A stretch of 64,000 nt of DNA from contig NZ_JBMMUF010000002.1 of NCBI RefSeq assembly GCF_049257235.1, forward strand, positions 310,001 to 374,000. The letters run 5' to 3'. Below the pieces are notes generated by a model. The model was given only the letters and a program-made list of their open reading frames with translations, ran no database searches and was not told the DNA's origin. This document shows, piece after piece, positions 7,899 through 18,205 of the stretch. The position numbers were made by a program, and so were the translations under genes. Within the stretch, counting starts at the first letter, position 1, and every line of letters starts with the position of its first letter. This DNA comes from Pseudoalteromonas sp049257235. Lineage in GTDB: Bacteria; Pseudomonadota; Gammaproteobacteria; Enterobacterales; Alteromonadaceae.

Positions 7899-8163
7899 GG
7901 GCGTGGTGATCTTTGAAGTATGAATTTTGTTCAAATCAAAGGCTTTCAATGCTAGGAATGGGTCATGGTGCATAGTGAACTATGGTCATGGCCCATGACA
8001 ACGCAGAGCAAGTCAATGGTTGAACCCTCTGGGCAACGCCATTGGGGTATTTTGTCTGCGTTATCACCTGACTTCCATAGAATCACTATGCGACGCAAAT
8101 TGTGCCTTGCCAAAACACTCCAATGACTGCTGCAAAAAACAAACAGCAAAGATCAGCACGCCC
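7899..8163 (+). repeat. MITE-like repeat R1, full-length copy B (265 bp)
   Basis: Begins GGGCGTGGTGATCTTTG and ends CAAAGATCAGCACGCCC, 17-bp inverted ends with one mismatched position. It is flanked by CTA and TAG, which extends the palindrome to CTAGGGCGTG/CACGCCCTAG and suggests a CTAG-like or TA insertion target. It has the same orientation and nearly the same length as copy A. It ends 61 bp before recC and may carry or disturb that promoter. Confidence 0.82.
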
Positions 8164-8224
8164 TAGTGTCTAGATATAAAATTGCGTACACTGGACTTTT
8201 CTCATTGATTTCGCAAAATTTTAC

Positions 8225-11200
8225 ATGCTGCACATAATACAATCAAATCGCATGGAAATCTTGAGCGCACAGTTGTGTGCCGTATTGGCCAATCCGAGCA
8301 GTGATGACATTTTTGCTAAAGAACTTGTGTTAGTCCACTCTCCGGGCATGTCGCAGTGGCTCAAATTAGAGCTAACAAAAACACTGGGCGTATGTGCACA
8401 AGTCGACTTTCCATTACCTTCAAGTTTTATTTGGTCATTGTATCAACAGAGTTTGCCTGATGTGCCCGAAGAATCTGCTTTCAACAAGCCGAACATGGCA
8501 TGGAAGCTCTTTGAAATCCTCCCTGCTAAGCTCGGTGAAAGCAATTATGAGGCACTTGCGAAGTATTTAGCCGATGATGAAGACGGTGCTAAGCGTTTTG
8601 CCTTGTGTGAAAAAATAGCAGACGTGTTTGACCATTACTTGATGTACCGTCCACATTGGCTACACACATGGCAACAAGGAATTGATGAACTTGATGAGGT
8701 CGATATCTCTCATGCACCTTGGCAAAGTGATTTATGGCGCACGTTGGTGCTGCGCGTACAAGAGTTGAATCAAAGTCCATATCACCGCGCTAATATGCAT
8801 CAAGGATTGCTTGATGCACTCGCCAAAGGCTCAGTGAACTTACCGCCGAGAATTTGCCTATTTGGTATTTCCGCATTAGCGCAAACTCAGCTTGAGATCA
8901 TTAATGCTATTGCACAGCATACCGAAGTGTTAATTTTTCTCTTTAATCCCAGTGAACACTATTGGGGGGATTTGGTCGATGAGAAGACCTTGGCAAAAAT
9001 CAACAGCCGCTACAAGGTTAAGCCTCATCTAGACGCACTAGCAAATGAGGCGCACTACTACATTGTCGGTAATCCGCTGTTAGCCTCATGGGGGAAACTA
9101 GGACGGGATTATTTAGAGCAGCTGATTGAACTTGATGCAAAGTGGTTAGATGGCTTCGATAATGAGTTTTCAAACAATTTACTAGGCCATTTGCAACAAG
9201 AAGTCTACGACTTAGCATTTAAAGGACAATCATTGAGTGAAGACAATCACTGGTTTGTCAGCGACGAGGGAAAAATACCCTTGTCAAAAGACGATGCATC
9301 GTTTCGTATTGCCAATTGCCACACGCAATTGCGTGAAGTAGAGAGTTTGCACGACCATTTGCTTCGGGAATTCGCACAAGATTCGAGCTTAACTCCCAAA
9401 GATATTATCGTCATGATGCCTGATGTGGGCCAATACAGTGCCTTTATAGAGGCTGTTTTCGGTGGCGCCAAAGGCGCAAGGCATATCCCCTATGCGATTG
9501 CCGATTTATCCATCGCCCAAGAGCGTCCTTTGCTCAATGCACTTTTAACCTTGGCGCAGCTGCCATTTAGTCGCTTTGGCGTCAGTGAATTAGTTGATTT
9601 ACTGCACATTGAAGCCATTAGCGCGCAGTTTGAACTATCTGAAAACGAATTGATGCAATGCCAAGTGTGGCTTGAACAGGTTGGCGTCAAGTGGGGCATA
9701 GATGGTGAGCATAAAGCACAATTTAACCTGCCAACGCTTGAGCTCAATACGTGGGAGCTCGGCTTAAAACGGCTCTTGTTGGGCATTGCAACAACAGATG
9801 AACCGTTTGCAGGTATTTATCCTGCCAATGCAGTAGAAGGCATGGCCACGCAGATTCTTAGTAAACTACTGAGTTTCATACAGGCGATGGTAGCAGTGCG
9901 CACTTCTTTAGTTGATGATGCGAATGTATCACTCAAGGTGCAGGTTATGCGTGATGCCGTGGAGCGTGTGTTTGCCACTAATGCACTTAATGCGAATGAT
10001 TTGGCACTGATAGATAAGCTGCTAAGCAATATTGAAAAGCACTTTGACAATGGCGATTATCAAGGCCCTATATCACAGCGAGTGTTTGCTAATTTATTAC
10101 TGCAAGGTGTTCAAGATAAGGGCGTTGGACAACGCTTTTTAATGGGACAAGTAAATTTCTGTACCCTGATGCCGATGCGTGCCGTGCCGTTTAAGAAAGT
10201 GTGTATTTTGGGCTTAAACGATGCTGACTACCCTCGCAATGTGCAACCCATTGGTTTTGACTTAGTGTCATACAGCACGCGTAAAAAAGGCGACCGTTCA
10301 CGACGACTTGATGACCGCTATTTATTTTTAGAAGCATTGTTAAGCGCCAGACAGAGTGTCTATTTGAGTTACATCGGCCGATCAAGCCGCGACAATAGTG
10401 AGCGTATGCCTTCGGTGCTAGTGAGTGAGTTGTGTGAATACCTAGACCGTTGCTTTGAGATTGACGGGCACAAGTGTCTGGTGAGTCAGCATTTCACAGA
10501 TTTTCATCATCTGCAGCCATTTCACCCACAGTACTACGAAGCGGGTGGAAAATGGCAAAGTTTCAATCCGATATGGGCATTGCCAGAGCCCGATGCACAG
10601 CCGAGTCAACAACACCAACACGACCTTATTAACGACGTGCCAACGTTGATTGAACTTGAAGCGCTGCTCAAAAGCGCCACGCGACCTCAGCATTATTTTT
10701 ATCAACAGATACTGGGTGTCAGGCTCGAGGAAGTGGGGGATATCATCGATGATAACGAGCATTTTGATATGGACCCATTGGCGCGTTATCAACTACTTGA
10801 TGAGTTACTGAAGTCTCAGGTTCATAATCACAAGGTAGACGATGAAGCAATATTGCAGCGTGGTGTGTTGCCTCAAGGCGTATTGGCCAATCTTACACTT
10901 GGGCAATTAAAGGAGCGTGTTGAGCCATTGGCTAACCAAGTTAGAATGCGCATTGCAGGACAAACTCAAAGTCTTGTTGAAGTCGATACGCAGTTAAATG
11001 GATTTAATATACAAGGATGGCTTGGCCATGTTTATGACTCGCAACAAATATTCTATCGCAGCGCGAGTATCAAACCCAAAGACCGTATTAACGGTTTTAT
11101 TTGCCACTTATTGGCACAAATCATGGGCAATAACGTCACCACGTATGTAATGGGCCTAGATGAGCAAGTGAGCTTTGCGCCCGTGAGTGTGGATGCGGCA

Positions 11201-11488
11201 AAAGAAATGGTGTCGCCATGGTTACAACTGTACCAGCAGGCACATCAACAAAGCCCCACATTTTTTCCTGTGAGTGGTTGGGAGTGGGTAAAAACACAAG
11301 ATATGAATAAAGCAAACGTGAAATTTGTGGGCAGTCCCTATGTTGGTGTTGCAGAGCGAACCGATCCCTACATAAGTGCCGACTACCAAGACTTATTTAC
11401 CTGTGAACAGGCATTTTGTGATTGGTCTTCACAGCTATTAAAACCCATATTTGAGCATGGTCAGGAGCAAAAGTATGCAGATTCTTGA
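8225..11488 (+). CDS. recC: Exodeoxyribonuclease V subunit gamma (RecC)
   Basis: A 1087-residue RecC, close to the E. coli length of 1122. The protein opens with HIIQSNRMEILSAQL and has the characteristic HSPGMSQWLKLEL segment (about 39-51), both found in RecC. The central part, including LMPMRAVPFKKVCILGLNDADYPR, is the inactive helicase-like core that scans single strands for Chi; the C-terminal domain is the inactive nuclease fold that forms the tunnels. It acts with RecB and RecD at double-strand ends. The start ATG lacks a strong ribosome site. It overlaps recB by 14 bp, so the subunits are translationally coupled. Confidence 0.95.
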   Translation: MLHIIQSNRMEILSAQLCAVLANPSSDDIFAKELVLVHSPGMSQWLKLELTKTLGVCAQVDFPLPSSFIWSLYQQSLPDVPEESAFNKPNMAWKLFEILPAKLGESNYEALAKYLADDEDGAKRFALCEKIADVFDHYLMYRPHWLHTWQQGIDELDEVDISHAPWQSDLWRTLVLRVQELNQSPYHRANMHQGLLDALAKGSVNLPPRICLFGISALAQTQLEIINAIAQHTEVLIFLFNPSEHYWGDLVDEKTLAKINSRYKVKPHLDALANEAHYYIVGNPLLASWGKLGRDYLEQLIELDAKWLDGFDNEFSNNLLGHLQQEVYDLAFKGQSLSEDNHWFVSDEGKIPLSKDDASFRIANCHTQLREVESLHDHLLREFAQDSSLTPKDIIVMMPDVGQYSAFIEAVFGGAKGARHIPYAIADLSIAQERPLLNALLTLAQLPFSRFGVSELVDLLHIEAISAQFELSENELMQCQVWLEQVGVKWGIDGEHKAQFNLPTLELNTWELGLKRLLLGIATTDEPFAGIYPANAVEGMATQILSKLLSFIQAMVAVRTSLVDDANVSLKVQVMRDAVERVFATNALNANDLALIDKLLSNIEKHFDNGDYQGPISQRVFANLLLQGVQDKGVGQRFLMGQVNFCTLMPMRAVPFKKVCILGLNDADYPRNVQPIGFDLVSYSTRKKGDRSRRLDDRYLFLEALLSARQSVYLSYIGRSSRDNSERMPSVLVSELCEYLDRCFEIDGHKCLVSQHFTDFHHLQPFHPQYYEAGGKWQSFNPIWALPEPDAQPSQQHQHDLINDVPTLIELEALLKSATRPQHYFYQQILGVRLEEVGDIIDDNEHFDMDPLARYQLLDELLKSQVHNHKVDDEAILQRGVLPQGVLANLTLGQLKERVEPLANQVRMRIAGQTQSLVEVDTQLNGFNIQGWLGHVYDSQQIFYRSASIKPKDRINGFICHLLAQIMGNNVTTYVMGLDEQVSFAPVSVDAAKEMVSPWLQLYQQAHQQSPTFFPVSGWEWVKTQDMNKANVKFVGSPYVGVAERTDPYISADYQDLFTCEQAFCDWSSQLLKPIFEHGQEQKYADS

Positions 11489-14400
11489 CCCGTTAACGCT
11501 TCCCCTTGCTGGTCAGCAACTCATTGAGGCCAGTGCGGGAACTGGTAAAACATACACGATTACAGGTTTGTATTTACGTTATTTGCTCGGCCTTTACCAA
11601 GGAGCCAATGGTGAGCAAGGAGAACCCTTGAGTGTCGAGCAAATTTTAGTGGTCACCTTCACCGAAGCAGCAACCAGTGAAATAAAAGACAGGGTTCGCG
11701 CGCGAATTACTATCGCTAAAGATACCTTATTGGGCAAACATACGGAGGATGAATTAGTCAATTCTCTACTTGCCCAAGTGGCTGAGCCACAGCAGGCGTT
11801 TAATTTGCTTGATGTTGCTGCCAAGTCACTGGATGAGAGTGCCATTTATACCATTCATGGTTTTTGCCAGCGGATGTTAAAGCAACATGCATTCGAATCT
11901 AATATGGCGTTCAACCTGCAATTCATTTTGGATGAAAGAGAATTGTATGAGCAAGCCGTATTCGATTTTTGGCGACAGTTTGTCTATGGATTGTCTGCTC
12001 AACAAGCGCAAGCAGTATTGGCGCATTATTCATCACCCTTTAGCTTACTGAAACTACTCAGTCCACTGATCAGCAAAGAGCAACTGATCATTGAGCCTCA
12101 GGTTCAAGACCCCAACGCACAGTTGCTCAACTTATGGCAGCAACAACAAGCGTACCTCGATGCGCTCCCACAGTTTAAGCAGGCCCTGCTAGATGGGGAT
12201 TTCTTCGCACAATTAGATGCAAGTGACATTAAAGGTACTGCCAAGCCAAAACATAAAGCAAATGTCAGTGGTTTGCAGGCATTTTGCCAATCAGATGCCG
12301 TCATGCTTGAGTTGGGCAAAGCTGGGCACTCGTATTCATTGTGGTCGTCGCATAGCTTAAGTGATGCGGCTATTTACAAAAAAAATGGCACTGTGTTTGA
12401 GCATGCGATGGTACCCCAGTTTGAGCACATGGCGCGCTTGAGTGAATCATTTGGGGCGCACTTTGCGCACGTGATTTTACATCTCGCTCTAGCCAGTGTG
12501 CGCAGGCACATTGAGCGCAATAAAAAGCGCCAAGCGTTGATCAGTCCTGATGATCTATTGCGGGGGTTATATTGCGCCCTTAAAGACGATCAACAAGGGG
12601 TGTTATGTGCGCAAATTCGTAGCCAGTACCCAGTGGCAATGATTGATGAGTTCCAAGATACGGACCCAATCCAATACGGCATTTTTAATACCCTCTATAC
12701 CCCTAAAGAGGGTCAATTTTCGGGATTAACCATGATAGGTGATCCGAAACAGGCAATTTATGGTTTCCGTGGTGCCGATATTTTTACCTACATTGATGCG
12801 AAACATCAGTTAGGCAACGAGCAGTTGTATACCTTAGGGAAAAATTATCGTTCCAGTAGCGAACTTGTTCAATGCGTTAATGATCTCTTTGCGTCACATC
12901 CAAATAGCTTTATTTTCAATAAGGAAATTCCCTTTATAGAAGTTGCAGCCCAAGGCAAAGCGAAGCAGTTATGTTTAGATGACGCGCCTCTACCAGCTAT
13001 GGAGTTGCAATGGTTTGGTGATGACAATGAGGTGCTCTCTAAAGATCTTGGTCATCAAGGTTTGGCATCTGCCTATGCTAAACGCATTCACTACTTACTC
13101 GCAATGGCGCAGCAAGGGCGATTAACTTTGGCAGAGCAGCCCCCAAGTGCAGGGGATTTCTGTGTGCTTGTCAGAGATCGCAATGAAGCCGCGTTAATGA
13201 AAAAAGCACTCGGCGAGGTTGGTGTAGCCAGTGTGTATCTGGCTCGCGACAGCGTGTTCAAACAGCCCATAGCAGCGCACTTATATCGCTTACTGTGCGT
13301 ATTACATGGCCCTTATGATGAGCGCTTGTTGCGCGGTATGCTCAGAGGACCGTTTTACAATTACAGCGCGCAACGTATTTTGGCTTTGAGTGACGACCAA
13401 CATGCGTGGCAAGCACTCCTTAATGATTTTGCTCAGTTGCGTAAACTTTGGTACAGCGAAGGGGCGCTGGCGATGCTTGAGCATGTACTATGGAATAATG
13501 CATTACCCACGCTTTGGCGCAACTCAGGGTGGGATGTTGAGCGCGCGCTTACGGATTACCGTCATTTATGTGAAATTTTGCAACATAAACAACTCGAGCT
13601 CGATGGTACTGCGAGACTATTAAACTACTTTCATCAACAGTTGGCGGCACAAAGCAGTGATTCAGATAGCGCGCAATTGCGCCTAGAAACAGACGCTAAC
13701 TTGGTACAAATCGTCACTATGCATGCCTCCAAGGGCTTAGAGTACCCCATCGTGTTTATGCCCTTTGCCCTGAGTTTTAGACCAAGTTCGCTGGCTTATT
13801 ATCACGACAAATCACAATTTTATTTGGACTTGGCGCAAAGTGAGCAGAGCATGGAGCGCGCAGAGCAAGAGCGTTTAGCAGAAGATTTACGACTGTTATA
13901 TGTAGCCTTAACGCGCGGTATTTACCATGTATCACTGGGGTTATATAGCGTTGGCCAACGTAACCGCTCTGCTATGAATGACTGTGCGCTTGGTTATTTA
14001 CTGTTTGGCGCTGACCAACACTGTGAAGCAAGTAATTTCTTTTCTCGATTGCAGCAACGCTTTGCTGCTAATCAAGGTGTGAGAGTGTGTTTGAGTGAAC
14101 AAACGCCTTGCTCTGAGGGCGTCTTGTTAGGCATTGAGCGTGCTCACGCTGAAGTGGCACAACAACAGGCCACTATTGAGCGCAATTGGCGGGCAACAAG
14201 CTTTAGCGCATTAAGCTATAAACATCATGATTCAAGTGCCATGAACCTCAGCGGTGCTGACGATGAAGATCATAGAATCGAGCAATATTTAAATGTTGCT
14301 AATGATACACGCAGCGAGCAGCTCACGGCGTATGACTTTCCAAAAGGTCCCGGGCCGGGTAGCTGTTTGCACGACATTTTGGAGCAAATTTCATTCTCTG

Positions 14401-15053
14401 GAGTAGCACAGCAAGATGCGCAGGCGATGGCACACCTTAGTGATGTTATCGAGGCGAGTCTCGAAAAATATGCATTGGATGAAAAGTGGCAGCCATTACT
14501 CGAGCAGTGGATGGTCGATATAGTTCGCTGTCCATTAAGCGAGTCAGGTTTAAGTCTAGGCGCACTGGACAGCAAAGATTGCCTGGTAGAAATGGAATTT
14601 CACGTACCGATAGAGCAATTGGATGCGCCTACTTTCAATAATGCTATGTTGCGTATATTTAGCCATGATTTTGCGCTCGATTTTGAGCGTGTCAAAGGGG
14701 TTTTGAAAGGTTTTATTGACTTAATTTTTTGCTATCAAGGGCGATACTACGTACTTGATTACAAATCAAATTACCTAGGTGATAGCGCGACTGACTATAA
14801 CTTTGATGCGCTCACTCATGCGATGAATTCACACAGCTACCATGTTCAAGGGGCGATTTACATGGTGGCACTGCATCGTTTGCTCAAAGCGCGTATGCCT
14901 AATTACAACCCCCAGCAGCACTTGGGATCAATGGTGTATACCTTTTTACGGGCAATGGGAGAGGGGCAAGGTGTGTATCATCGCACGTTTAGCGCTGATG
15001 AAATAATTGCTTTAGACGGCTTGTTTGCGCAAGGAGCACGTGGTGATGATTGA
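11475..15053 (+). CDS. recB: Exodeoxyribonuclease V subunit beta (RecB)
   Basis: RecB, 1192 residues, the 3'-5' helicase and nuclease of RecBCD. The Walker A motif is EASAGTGKTYTI near residues 20-31, motif II reads MIDEFQDTDPIQYGIF, motif VI DLRLLYVALTRG. The C-terminal nuclease domain keeps the metal and catalytic residues in GFIDLIFCYQGRYYVLDYKSN. Start chosen at ATG 11475, with AGGAG at 11463-11467 and the family-typical N-terminus MQILDPLTLPLAGQQLIEAS; an in-frame upstream ATG lies deeper inside recC. It overlaps recC by 14 bp and recD by 8 bp. No ptrA gene sits between recC and recB, unlike E. coli. Confidence 0.96.
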   Translation: MQILDPLTLPLAGQQLIEASAGTGKTYTITGLYLRYLLGLYQGANGEQGEPLSVEQILVVTFTEAATSEIKDRVRARITIAKDTLLGKHTEDELVNSLLAQVAEPQQAFNLLDVAAKSLDESAIYTIHGFCQRMLKQHAFESNMAFNLQFILDERELYEQAVFDFWRQFVYGLSAQQAQAVLAHYSSPFSLLKLLSPLISKEQLIIEPQVQDPNAQLLNLWQQQQAYLDALPQFKQALLDGDFFAQLDASDIKGTAKPKHKANVSGLQAFCQSDAVMLELGKAGHSYSLWSSHSLSDAAIYKKNGTVFEHAMVPQFEHMARLSESFGAHFAHVILHLALASVRRHIERNKKRQALISPDDLLRGLYCALKDDQQGVLCAQIRSQYPVAMIDEFQDTDPIQYGIFNTLYTPKEGQFSGLTMIGDPKQAIYGFRGADIFTYIDAKHQLGNEQLYTLGKNYRSSSELVQCVNDLFASHPNSFIFNKEIPFIEVAAQGKAKQLCLDDAPLPAMELQWFGDDNEVLSKDLGHQGLASAYAKRIHYLLAMAQQGRLTLAEQPPSAGDFCVLVRDRNEAALMKKALGEVGVASVYLARDSVFKQPIAAHLYRLLCVLHGPYDERLLRGMLRGPFYNYSAQRILALSDDQHAWQALLNDFAQLRKLWYSEGALAMLEHVLWNNALPTLWRNSGWDVERALTDYRHLCEILQHKQLELDGTARLLNYFHQQLAAQSSDSDSAQLRLETDANLVQIVTMHASKGLEYPIVFMPFALSFRPSSLAYYHDKSQFYLDLAQSEQSMERAEQERLAEDLRLLYVALTRGIYHVSLGLYSVGQRNRSAMNDCALGYLLFGADQHCEASNFFSRLQQRFAANQGVRVCLSEQTPCSEGVLLGIERAHAEVAQQQATIERNWRATSFSALSYKHHDSSAMNLSGADDEDHRIEQYLNVANDTRSEQLTAYDFPKGPGPGSCLHDILEQISFSGVAQQDAQAMAHLSDVIEASLEKYALDEKWQPLLEQWMVDIVRCPLSESGLSLGALDSKDCLVEMEFHVPIEQLDAPTFNNAMLRIFSHDFALDFERVKGVLKGFIDLIFCYQGRYYVLDYKSNYLGDSATDYNFDALTHAMNSHSYHVQGAIYMVALHRLLKARMPNYNPQQHLGSMVYTFLRAMGEGQGVYHRTFSADEIIALDGLFAQGARGDD

Positions 15054-16878
15054 GACCTTAATCTCACAAAAAAAAGTACGTAAAGTGGATGTTGAGCTCG
15101 CCAAATTGCTGACGGGTGAAGAGCAGGGAGACGGCTTTTACCTCATCTTGCTGTTACTCAGTGCCATGAACAATCAGCATACTTGCCTAGAACTAAACAC
15201 CATAGATTGGCAAAACCCATTTGCGATTGACCCGCGCAGTGAGCAGATGGTGACATTTTCTGCGAATTTTGAGTTGAATCAGGTGCTAAAAAACTTACCT
15301 TGCGTTGGTGCGCGACAGCCTGTGCGAGTTGTTGATAGCCGCTTATACCTTGCTCGTTATGATGATTATGAAGCTAATCTTGCACAACGTTTTGCGCAGT
15401 TAAGCCAAGAGCCAGTGCATATTGATGAGCAACGACTTACTGCGTTATTAGCGCATTATTTTGATAGTGACACACACACCACGGGCGCACCTAACTGGCA
15501 GAAAGTAGCCTGTGCTACGGCCGCGACACACAAGTTTAGTGTGATCACAGGGGGCCCAGGAACGGGGAAAACAACGACCGTCACTCGGTTATTAGCAATT
15601 TTGCAGTCACTGTACGAGAATGCGCCGTTACATATTGAATTAGTCGCCCCCACAGGGAAAGCTGCAGCGAGATTGAGCGAGTCAATCATGGGCGCGAAAG
15701 GGAGCTTAACCCACACCAGTGAGCAGGTGTTATCCTTGATCCCAGAACAAGCTCAAACGCTGCACCGTTTATTGGGGACCGTGCCTTACTCAAATAATTT
15801 TAGGCATGATGCCAATAATCCTATTCACGCTGACTTAGTGATAGTGGATGAAGCCTCGATGATTGATATTGGCTTGATGTCTAAGCTGGTGGATGCGCTT
15901 GCGCCGCACACGCGATTAATTTTATTGGGGGATAAAGATCAGCTTAGCTCTGTGGACACTGGCAACATAATGGCTGATTTATGCAGTCAATGTGAGCTTG
16001 GGGTCTTGCCTCATTACAGCGATACTTGGGCACAAAAACTCGCACAGTACTGTTTAGAAAATCGCTATCACAGCGGCGAAGAAACTCACTATTTGCTGCG
16101 TGATAACGTTGCCTTTTTACAACACAGTTATCGCTTCGACGGTCTCAGTGGTATCGGCCGTTTAGCCTATGCCGTCAATCGTGGCGAGCAACGCCAGGTT
16201 AAGGAAATATTGCGCCAGCACCATGACGATGTGAGTTACTTTCCCTTGGAAGAGGGCTTTTACAGTGACCTTATCAATCGCGCAGCTGAGCATTACAGCG
16301 CCTATTTGCAATATGCTCAAGAGGGTATGGATGCCATAGCAGTTCATCACGCATTCGCTCAATACCAATTGTTGGGCGCGTTGCGCGAAGGTCCTTTTGG
16401 TGTTGAGCAACTCAACCAACGTATAGAGTATTGCCTTGCGCAAAAAGGGCTTATTGATATTGGCAGTAAGTTTTATATGGGCATGCCTATTATGATCACG
16501 CAAAACGATTATCAACTACGCTTATTCAATGGTGATATCGGCATTCTATTGCATGATGAACAAGGAGCACTTAAGGCCATGTTTGTGGGTAGTGATGGAG
16601 ATATTCGCGCGTTTTATCCCGGGCGTTTACCGCAGTTCGACAAAGTATTTGCGATGACGATTCATAAATCTCAGGGCTCTGAGTTTGCACACACAGCAAT
16701 GGTATTACCGCCTCTTGGAAGAGGTGGGCATAATCTTAATCGTCAATTGGTGTACACCGGCATTACTCGTGCGAAAAAGCATATTGAAATCATTAGTGAT
16801 ACCCGCACCTTAGATTACGCAATTGAACAACCTATAAAGCGTGCATCGGGTTTATATCAGCGGCTAACTTTGGGATAA
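15046..16878 (+). CDS. recD: Exodeoxyribonuclease V subunit alpha (RecD)
   Basis: A 610-residue 5'-3' superfamily 1 helicase, same length as E. coli RecD (608). Walker A GGPGTGKTTTVTRLL (about residues 169-183), Walker B LVIVDEASMID, QLSSVDTGN motif, and C-terminal motif VFAMTIHKSQGSEF followed by VYTGITRAKKHIEI. Start set at ATG 15046 with AAGGAG at 15031-15036; GTG at 15043 is the close alternative. It is the fast motor on the 5' strand and regulates RecB nuclease. The overlap with recB implies coupling. Confidence 0.95.
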   Translation: MIETLISQKKVRKVDVELAKLLTGEEQGDGFYLILLLLSAMNNQHTCLELNTIDWQNPFAIDPRSEQMVTFSANFELNQVLKNLPCVGARQPVRVVDSRLYLARYDDYEANLAQRFAQLSQEPVHIDEQRLTALLAHYFDSDTHTTGAPNWQKVACATAATHKFSVITGGPGTGKTTTVTRLLAILQSLYENAPLHIELVAPTGKAAARLSESIMGAKGSLTHTSEQVLSLIPEQAQTLHRLLGTVPYSNNFRHDANNPIHADLVIVDEASMIDIGLMSKLVDALAPHTRLILLGDKDQLSSVDTGNIMADLCSQCELGVLPHYSDTWAQKLAQYCLENRYHSGEETHYLLRDNVAFLQHSYRFDGLSGIGRLAYAVNRGEQRQVKEILRQHHDDVSYFPLEEGFYSDLINRAAEHYSAYLQYAQEGMDAIAVHHAFAQYQLLGALREGPFGVEQLNQRIEYCLAQKGLIDIGSKFYMGMPIMITQNDYQLRLFNGDIGILLHDEQGALKAMFVGSDGDIRAFYPGRLPQFDKVFAMTIHKSQGSEFAHTAMVLPPLGRGGHNLNRQLVYTGITRAKKHIEIISDTRTLDYAIEQPIKRASGLYQRLTLG

Positions 16879-16883
16879 CACAC

Positions 16884-17240
16884 ATGTGGTTGTATGTGAT
16901 ATTCGCCGTCATTGTGATTAAAACATCACTTTTGGGATTGGGTATTGTCTCAATTATGATCAGTTGTATTGCATTGCTCGTTATAAAATGCCGAATCATC
17001 AATGCGTCTGCTTTTGTTACTAGCAGAGCTAGGCGTATTTTTCGTACAGCGCTGTGGCTGCATGTGAGTGTGTATGTAGCCTTAGTGTTGAAACTGATAC
17101 TCATTGACTCAGTTGATGATATCCCTATGTTTATCGCCAGCCACCTGATTGTCCATCATCTTATGGCTGCATTTATAGCAGCAACCTTAATCGTAATGTT
17201 GATACGCGGTTACTTTAGTTCCAAGTCTCTCAACACCTAA
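16884..17240 (+). CDS. Small predicted membrane protein, unknown function
   Basis: I do not recognise this 118-residue protein. It has three hydrophobic segments at about residues 2-34, 57-74 and 84-108, with basic residues around 36-54 (KCRIIN..., TSRARRIFR), which predicts an inner membrane protein. It begins 5 bp after recD on the same strand and could be co-transcribed. There is no strong ribosome site before the ATG at 16884. Its lack of overlap with recD and the absence of any known recD-linked membrane gene make its role open. Confidence 0.6.
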   Translation: MWLYVIFAVIVIKTSLLGLGIVSIMISCIALLVIKCRIINASAFVTSRARRIFRTALWLHVSVYVALVLKLILIDSVDDIPMFIASHLIVHHLMAAFIAATLIVMLIRGYFSSKSLNT

Positions 17241-17545
17241 CCACCTGCATTTAGGCCACAATTTAATGATATTATGATAGGCATTGTTGCCACTGCTCAT
17301 GTTCGTGAATATGGGTTTTGTGCATCCTTAAAATATTCATCTGTTGTGAAAGTCTCAGTATGAACGTTATACCTCATCCCCAATAAGTTTCTTTTCCAAT
17401 ACTAAATTCGTAAATTTAATATTAACTATATGTAAATTACTTGTAAAAACAATAATTACAACCTATTACATATTTACCTCTATTTCGTACGTGCTAACTA
17501 CGTTTTAGAGGCTACTACAGCGAATTATGTATAAAGGAGAACAAT
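17241..17545. other. AT-rich intergenic region before the DUF2589 cluster
   Basis: No gene, tRNA or repeat copy was recognised. From about 17390 to 17480 it is strongly AT-rich, with several ATTnnTAAATT and TGTAAATTAC-like runs and no perfect dyad. It probably holds the promoter of the gene at 17546, which has its own AAAGGAGAAC ribosome site. Such AT-rich leaders often attract H-NS-type silencers; that is a guess. Confidence 0.5.
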
Positions 17546-18196
17546 ATGGACACAGCATTAGTAGGGTCTGTGATTAATGCCTTGCCATTAGACCGGATGA
17601 TTGGCGGACCTTTGCGTGCAATGATCACCGCGCAGGTGCAGGCTAGTCGGGCCTATGCCGAGTTTTTGATGACGGTATGTATCAAAGACGGCAAGGCGGT
17701 AAATGTTGAATTTGAATATGACGAAACGCAAGTTGATACCGAAGGTAAGTTTCAAGGAACGATTCGTAAAACAATGCGTGTGCCGTTATTGGCTGCGCTT
17801 ACACACCCAAATATTTGCATCGAAGAAGGCACCATAGATTTTGAATTGGAAATCACCCAATCAGAGGAAAGCCACAGTGAAACAGATGCTGAAGGTGGAT
17901 TTGAAGCAAGCCTAGGTTGGGGCCCTTTTAAAGTAAAAGTGCATGGTAAGGTTTCCCATAAATCTGAACAAACACGTAAAACTGATACCCGGGCAAAATA
18001 TTCAATTCACACCGCGATTAAACGCCAAGGTCCACCAGAGGCGCTGATGCGAGTGATTGACTTTTTGACTGATGCTGCGACCAAGCCGGTTGTCATCGGA
18101 GATGGCAAACCAACGGATGCATCGAAGTTACCCGAGGACACCAAAGCAGCGATTGCACCGGACTCCTCGGCAAAGGAAAAAGCGAAGTCTAAGTAA
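17546..18196 (+). CDS. DUF2589-family protein
   Basis: A 216-residue protein that matches the layout I know for DUF2589: an N-terminal helix with PLDRMIGGPLRAMITAQVQA (residues 14-33), a beta-rich middle ending in the block RVPLLAALTHPNICIEEGTI (about 77-96), then a second beta sheet and DTRAKYSIHTAIKRQGPPEA, with RVIDFLTDA closing the domain near 170. No signal peptide or membrane segment, so cytoplasmic or membrane-surface. The C-terminal 35 residues are low-complexity (Lys/Ala/Asp rich). It leads three co-oriented genes; AAAGGAG sits before the ATG. The function of the family is not known to me. Confidence 0.78.
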   Translation: MDTALVGSVINALPLDRMIGGPLRAMITAQVQASRAYAEFLMTVCIKDGKAVNVEFEYDETQVDTEGKFQGTIRKTMRVPLLAALTHPNICIEEGTIDFELEITQSEESHSETDAEGGFEASLGWGPFKVKVHGKVSHKSEQTRKTDTRAKYSIHTAIKRQGPPEALMRVIDFLTDAATKPVVIGDGKPTDASKLPEDTKAAIAPDSSAKEKAKSK

Positions 18197-18205
18197 GGTT
18201 AAACA

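Noticed and set aside
6945..8163. Composite transposon
   Set aside because: No transposase or integrase frame exists inside or beside the two copies, and the ends are short MITE-like inverted repeats. Called repeats only.
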